A stretch of 64,000 nt of DNA from Paramacrobiotus metropolitanus (Eukaryota > Tardigrada > Eutardigrada > Parachela > Macrobiotidae): positions 310,001-374,000 of the forward strand of contig NW_026570254.1 in assembly GCF_019649055.1 (NCBI RefSeq), read 5' to 3'. This document shows, piece by piece, positions 58,701-64,000 of the stretch. The notes beneath the pieces are model-generated. The model was given only the letters and a program-made list of their open reading frames with translations, was not told where the DNA came from and made no database searches. Both the position numbers and the translations under genes were made by a program. The first letter of the stretch is position 1, and every line of letters begins with the position of its first letter.

Positions 58701-60169
58701 CATGTCTAATGCACTGGTCTGCGACGGAGAAATTTATTTGTTTCAGTTCACGATCCGTCGAAAAATAACCGGCAAAAGCCCGAGGACAACGAAGGTAAGC
58801 TGTATTTCTCTCGACGAAGTATCCGTCCTGTGTTTGTTTGCTGTTTGCGTGCTTGTATTCGCGTCCTTTTCGTGCCAGTCTTTGTCGTTGTGGGGGTTTC
58901 CTTTCGGAATGTCTACAGATTTGTGTCATTTACCGTTGCTGATAGTTAAAATTTCGGTATCGACTAGCTCTCGTTTTCATAATCTGCTGTTATTCCATGA
59001 ATGCCTACTAAAGCAGTTTCAGCGTGATCACTGTTCACTCTGCCTTGCTTGCACTAACGAATTTCATATGCATCAAATCGATGATTGACCTGACTGGTGA
59101 GCATTATTGATGTAACTCATTTTAATAACATGGTGATGGGCTTTTACTCACTCTATGGCTTCCTGCTTATCTGTGCTTCGGAGATGGAGAGAAATGCAGC
59201 TTCCTTCGCGCTTTTTTTAAAATGTTTTTAGAAAAAGTATTTCTGTTTACCTATACACAAGATCGCTGGCGTATTCAAAACGTTTAAGATATAGCTCAGA
59301 AAACCTAAGAATAGTCGGATAAATTTAGATCCGCACATGTTTTGATCTCCGGTAGCTAGGCAGATCACCAGTCCGTTAAAACTGATGCCGGCTGGCGATC
59401 TGAGAAATTTGCAACTTTTGTGATCCTCGTTAAATTGCATTCAAATATTCCTCGATTACGTATGCATAAAACTATCGTTAGCTTATGCGAATCAGTTTAA
59501 AAGCACAACGTTTTTTCGAAACTCGCTTCTAGTACGCTGTCTTTGGTAAAAAAGCTGAAAATCATGAAAATTTGGAAAAAGTTTACAGTACATCAATATA
59601 CGAACATTATTAAACGAAAAAACATAAACCGAGAATTTAACATAAGATGAGACACACGGAAGGACACAGTGGCCTGGCCGTTGAGTGCTGCTTTTATGCT
59701 TCAAAACATAATGTGTTTTAGCTTATCCTTCAGTGTCACGTGTGACAGACCGGCAATACTTGAAGAACCATTTTTTTATTTCATTATAGTGCCGGAATAT
59801 CAAACCGCTAACACTGATCTGGGCAACGTGTACAAAGAAGAAACTTTGGCCATCGCCGTCGTCATGACCCTTTTGCCATCCCTCCTGGTTGGCTTCTTCA
59901 TCGGCTACCAAGTGTCCCGCTACCGAAACTCCGCCTTCAAAGAAAGTAACCTGTCGGAGACATCCGACTACTCCTACGGTCCACACCGCCCCGGCCAGGA
60001 TCCCCGGCCAGCCGACTATCGAAGCGAACCAATCTACGCCCCCGCCGACTATCCCTCCTCCAAGTCCATCAACGTCGTGCTGAATCTCCAGCGAAACACT
60101 TTGAAAAATCACGCTACATCCACAATAGAAGCCAAGCCCAATCTGCCCAGTAAAAAGGTCTACCTTTAA
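40774..60169 (+). CDS. Sema1a: class-1 transmembrane semaphorin
   Basis: Axon-guidance ligand/receptor of the plexin system. Eleven coding exons: 40774-40921, 50766-50868, 51785-51830, 54545-54607, 55681-55987, 56527-56980, 57095-57346, 57770-58000, 58098-58174, 58747-58794, 59790-60169 (702 aa; every phase agrees). Signal peptide with core PLIGWFMTSLFLFCAF (14-29). Sema domain about 50-500: GSSLLVGARNLVYNISL, RLEWFSSTQDIETCTIKGK, EECQNYIRVLMKK, FDPRHNSTALQVDDQLFAGT, DVLFIGTNDGRVIKAV. PSI module from 502 (RCYLASTCRECVRLRDPMCAW). Membrane span about 595-616 (TLAIAVVMTLLPSLLVGFFI). Cytoplasmic tail of about 86 aa with Tyr/Pro-rich RPADYRSEPIYAPADYPSSK. No Ig or thrombospondin repeats, as for class 1. 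ATG 40774 is the first in frame. Confidence 0.96.
40922..50765 (+). other. 9.8-kb first intron of Sema1
   Basis: Bounded by donor GCGG|GTAAGT and acceptor GATTTCAG|AT. I found no supported exon inside. A 148-aa minus-strand frame (43867-44313) and a 143-aa + frame (45815-46246) have no family resemblance. It contains an 18-bp perfect palindrome (45965-45982) and a two-copy 15-bp tandem (45371-45400). The length makes it a likely place for regulatory sequence. Confidence 0.7.
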
Positions 60170-61666
60170 TCTCCTTTCCGGGTGGGATCTCTTCCTTGTG
60201 ACCTTTCACTGCTTTCTGCCTTGGGGACTACTTGAACGGGTGGATGGGGGAATGCGTGCCGAATGACCTGATCTCGGTCGGAAACGCGCACTCACGGTGT
60301 GGATAGCGACGTTCTCCGATGCATTTGGCGCCGTTCTCGGTGGGCTGGCTTTGGCGGTGGAGGGGAATGCTTCTTCCTCGACGTGATGGTTGAACCAAGG
60401 GGCTTTCAGTATTACAATGAAGTATCTATCTTTATATTATTATCCGGAACCACATGGGGTGTGGTTGTTGTGCGTATTAGCCACGAAATGCATTCCGTTG
60501 CGTGTATCTCCCTTGATACGCGCTCAGTGTGCCTGAAACGCGGGTTTCCGGGGAAGGGATGCGGCGGACTGGAAAGCTGTATCGTGCTGTATACCAAAGA
60601 GAACAAGCTCTTTATAACGCTGCAGAGTGCTGCAGTTAAGTATATCTGGATTTGTATCGCCGATGAGATTGTTGCCGCGGGTGACAGATCCAGGACAGAG
60701 TGACGCACAGCAGTCGAAAGGTCGCGCTGCGGTGGAACAAATATATTGCTTTGGCCAAATGCTTTTTCGATGGTGCTGCCTAATATTTTGGCTTGCTCAA
60801 AAATGATGCGGATTGTTACAGGAAGGGCGATTTGGGTTTATGTCTGGGCAGTGCTAGTGCTGTTGCCTTGTTTTACGTTCCGGATAACTGTTCTATGTAC
60901 AGTAAATCAATCATTCTGTCTTCGATTTTTGTTTTTGACCTTTTTGTAGAAATTTCTTGTTGCGAGAGTGACAATATGGTGTTGTGGGATGAACTGACGT
61001 TACTTACTGTTCTGTTTTTTTTTGTATTTGATAAATCTTCATTATTTTGGCCTATGCACAAAAAGATAGAAACTGCTCGAACTTCTTTCCGTAGGCTGAA
61101 TTTACTGAGAGAAACGAAACAGCTATTAGTAGAATTATTGATTTTGTTATATTGGCTATTCTAGTACTTATTGTAGCGGCAACGCAACCCCAACTCATCG
61201 ACAACAACAACAATTTAACAATCCAACCACATACCATATCGCAACCGCAAAAAAAGATCACAAAGACAGCTAACGAAGAAATGTACATTTTAACACCCGA
61301 AATTTCTGGTATAATACAGAACAAACAACAATGACAATACAAAAGAATAAGACGTAGTAATAAGCAATCTAGTAATACAAAACAAAAATTCAAAATCATT
61401 AAAAGATCAAATAAACACCAATAACAGAAATTACATAGTTATATAATATTGTCAGAAAATGGGAACTCATGCATGTGCAGAATCTTATTGACTAATACTC
61501 GACAATTATTTAAAAATTGTGCACCGGAAGTGCACGATTATTTAAGTAACAATTAAAAACCACGCCGATACTTTGAGAACAACACATTCCACTTGTTATC
61601 TTGTCAAAATAGGTAATCCCTTTTTCTAACCGGGGATGTGCAGTAGTGTGCACTGCGATCAAAGAC
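60170..61666. other. convergent 3' regions of Sema1 and the SAM-domain gene
   Basis: Follows the Sema1 stop and includes AATAAA in ATCAAATAAACACC near 61405-61420, a plausible Sema1 poly(A) signal. A 134-aa frame at 60299-60703 starts with GTG and has no family resemblance. I treat it as untranslated sequence. Confidence 0.5.
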
Positions 61667-63705
61667 CTATGATTTTGGCATGGCACTGTTGTGATTCTGG
61701 GGAATGCAATGTCCCACCGGGATCTGTTTTTGGTTTAGAAAATGAGGCATCTGCATTTGAGGCTGCATCGCACCGGCGGCTTGGCATAAACCCAGGATTT
61801 CCCACACGGCGCAGCGTAGTTTGATGGCCGGTCCTAGTTTCATGCCAAAGTTCTTCATCAAATGGGTTTCGTTCAAGAGCGTCAGTGCCACTCCGTCCAC
61901 CGACTGCTGCAAGAAAATCTGCAAACAAAACAGAATTAGTTCGCATTCTGTATTAAATTAAATACTGTATTAAAAATTAAAATTAAAAGAGACTTTGCAC
62001 GTATTAAAATTATTTCTGCACTTTGCCGAGCAAAAGATATTATAAGCACAGCTGTACAATAAAACAATCACAGACAAATAATTATAAGTAACAGGATAAT
62101 CTAATAGAAATATAGGCCCATGGCTATTCTTACATCAGCGAATTCAGCGCAGTAATTCAGCGTAGAAATCCAGTCACGGACATCCGCTGCAGTCCATTCC
62201 AGCAGTTTCCGATGCTTAAATCCGATGCCGATCGGTGGCTGCGCCAGCGATGCCGCCGAGTGTGCAATAAACGCCGAGCCGCCGTCCTGCCCTCCTCGTC
62301 CCATTGACGGCGGAGGACTGGCTTGGCGCGTCAGGATGTGCGGATACAAGAGCGGTTGCCCTGCGGCAAAGTGCTTGCCACTGGGCACGTGGAGCTGCTG
62401 CTGCAGAATGGCATGTTTGGGGAAGGCCACATCCCCGCCCATACTTCGCGATGACCCGCTGCCTTGACCTTTCATTCCCTCGCGGTTTTGTGTCTCCAGG
62501 AGGGTCTTCAGGTTGACCGACGGCGACGAGCTGCGACTCCCGTGGGAGGATGTGCCGTGTGCAGGCAGACCCTGTGACAGCGCTGCCGCCGCTTTAGCCT
62601 CCTGCATCTGCTTACTGTGCAGCAACTCCCGCAAACTGGTTTCGGCCACATCCTCCACGCTAATGTGCGCAGTGTTAGTGCGACTGACATTCTGACTGCC
62701 GCCTTGATGGGGTGGGCTGTTGGCTTGCGAGGGCGGCGGCGTGGATACCGGCGTCGAATGTTTGGACTTCTTCTCGCTGTGACCGGAAGGGATTTCGCTG
62801 GGACTGCGTTTCAGACCGTTCCGCAGCGCCTGTTCCAAGAGGGATCCGTAGCTGACGACGTCCTCCTCCTTGGCTTCGCTCTTCATCGTCGGCTTGACCT
62901 TGCCGACCAACGGACTGCTGTTTCCGTTGGGAACCGTCTTCAGTGAACTGCTGAAGCGGCTGGCCAATTCCAGCTGGTACACGTAGTAGCCGTAAAAGTT
63001 TTTCGGCAGATCAAAATCGCTGGTAGCGGGCGGTAGCGCCAGCGGGGCCTGCCGTAGCCACCGCCGCAAGCGGTCCCCCGGGGCGGCTGTGGTAATCGCT
63101 GAAGGAGGAGCGCGCGCGTCGATCAATGACTTCTTCTTTGGCGATATCGTGCACGGAGATTTCGTCCATCTTCACTTCCGGCGTCGCCGACGGGGAGCCC
63201 GAGGGCGACGTGGACATGGAGGCGGAGGAGGAGAGCGGGCTGTAGGGCGGCACCAGGTTGTGGGCGTAGCCGGAAGTGGGCGGCGTCCGGTCGGCATCGG
63301 CGCTGTGTTTAGAGCGGGAAAACGCAGTGGAGATACTGAGATCCAGCACCGCACGAGTGCCGCCGCCGCGGGATGACGACGAGCCCGATTCATCCCCGCA
63401 GACACTCATGGGCGACGATGAGAATCCTTCGGATTTGGGACTAACGCTGTCGGAGCTGCGCAGCCGCAGCGACATGTCCGAGGAGGGCGTTTTGGCGCCG
63501 CTGCCGGACTCCTGCGAACCGGCATCCTCATCCTCGCTGTTGCTGCCCTCGATGGACATGCGGCTGTCCGAGCGAGCGTACTTGCTGACGTGCTCATCGT
63601 TGATGTACAGTCGGTGCGGAGGAGGACTGTCCCGCCGGTTGACGGGACGCGAAAGCGGCGTCGACGAGGGATTCTGCTCGGATAGCATGCCAATTTGCAC
63701 CATGT
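61667..63705 (-). CDS. SAM-domain (Polycomb-type) nuclear protein, 5' end outside window
   Basis: Probably a transcriptional co-repressor or chromatin scaffold. Last exon is 61667-61918; the large exon is 62134 to about 63705 (acceptor TTCCACCAG), so earlier exons lie beyond 64000. The C-terminal SAM domain spans the last intron: LLEWTAADVRDWISTLNYCA then FADIFLQQSVDGVALTLLNE and THLMKNFGMKLGPAIKL. The (M/G)MKLGPA(I/L)K motif is typical of polymerising SAM domains (Polyhomeotic, Scm, SFMBT, SAMD7/11). Upstream is long, disordered, Ser/Pro-rich sequence with PKNFYGYYVYQLELASRF, a bipartite-like KR/KKSK cluster (nuclear signal, inferred) and VLDLSIS, which could bind CtBP. The two halves of the large exon are in different frames (break near 63010-63126). 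Confidence 0.85.
61919..62133 (-). other. last intron of the SAM-domain gene
   Basis: Donor GAT|GTAAGA and acceptor TTTGCAG|ATT, phase 0. It splits the SAM domain between its second and third helices. Confidence 0.85.
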
Positions 63706-64000
63706 CGTTTCCTGGTGGAAGGACAAATAAACATTAATAAGGCTTGGACAAATAAACATTAATAAGGCTTGGACAATTAAAAACTACAATGCTGGCCATG
63801 AGCCAGACAAAAAACTGGCTTAACTTGCTAATTTAACATAAATTTCTATCTGCAGTGCAATATCGAAATTATTAACAAAACTGCATACTTAAACATGAGC
63901 CGATTAATTTTGCTGCTCACGTACAACTGATCAACATCTGCCCGGCGGACATTCAACGTATCGACCGCGTTAGTAAGCGTCAACAGAGCAACACTATTGA
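63706..64000 (-). other. intron upstream of the SAM-gene large exon
   Basis: Starts at the acceptor TTCCACCAG|GA. It contains a direct repeat: GGACAAATAAACATTAATAA occurs twice in tandem at about 63719-63765. No upstream exon is visible before the window edge. Confidence 0.5.

Noticed and set aside
60299-60703. 134-aa frame after Sema1
   Set aside because: GTG start, no family resemblance, lies in the expected 3' UTR.
63011-63759. Overlapping + and - frames in the GC-rich SAM-gene exon
   Set aside because: Antisense or shifted shadows of the coding exon, except the two retained halves.

Overview
This is animal nuclear DNA. Almost every gene is split by GT-AG introns of tens to thousands of bases, intergenic DNA is AT-rich, and the proteins are metazoan (MEK, Bcl-2, CERT, complex I NDUFS4, semaphorin). 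The semaphorin has the invertebrate class-1 layout (signal peptide, Sema, PSI, one membrane span, short tail). That points to a protostome, perhaps an ecdysozoan such as a tardigrade; the species cannot be decided from the sequence. Splice sites below were chosen by hand from consensus sites, reading-frame phase and remembered family sequences.

Layout. 1-16.4 kb is compact and gene-dense: the last exon of an unidentified + gene; a proline-rich - gene (1117-2724); a repeat block (3.87-4.90 kb); a MEK1/2 kinase (- 5639-8083); a Bcl-2 family protein (+ 9356-10486); the pseudouridine synthase PUS3 (- 11465-12991); an ODF3/CIMAP1 axonemal protein (- 13907-15179); and mitochondrial ribosomal protein bL34m (- 15824-16366). 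The last one shares a 396-bp divergent promoter region with NDUFS4 (+ 16763-17751). The ceramide transporter CERT follows (- 18793-25050, ten coding exons), with a possible small MED29-like gene nested on the other strand of one intron.

25.4-40.7 kb is gene-poor and rich in mobile DNA. It holds a 3.6-kb P-element/THAP-type transposon with perfect 52-bp inverted ends, 7-bp flanking repeats and a frameshifted transposase. It also holds a 604-bp hAT-like MITE with an exact 8-bp target duplication, another inverted-end element, and a 0.4-kb foldback. 40.8-60.2 kb is one gene, Sema1 (eleven coding exons, first intron 9.8 kb). The window ends with the 3' part of a convergent gene whose C-terminal SAM domain resembles the Polycomb-group type (- 61667 to about 63705, 5' end outside the window).

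The genes are not an operon and share no pathway. The one suggestive pairing is bL34m with NDUFS4, both nuclear-encoded mitochondrial proteins leaving a shared promoter region. I saw no convincing tRNA, rRNA or CRISPR. The most unusual items are the complete P-like element, the nested 38-nt-intron gene candidate, the GC-AG intron in MEK, the apparent lack of the regulatory serine-repeat exon in CERT, and several perfect palindromes.
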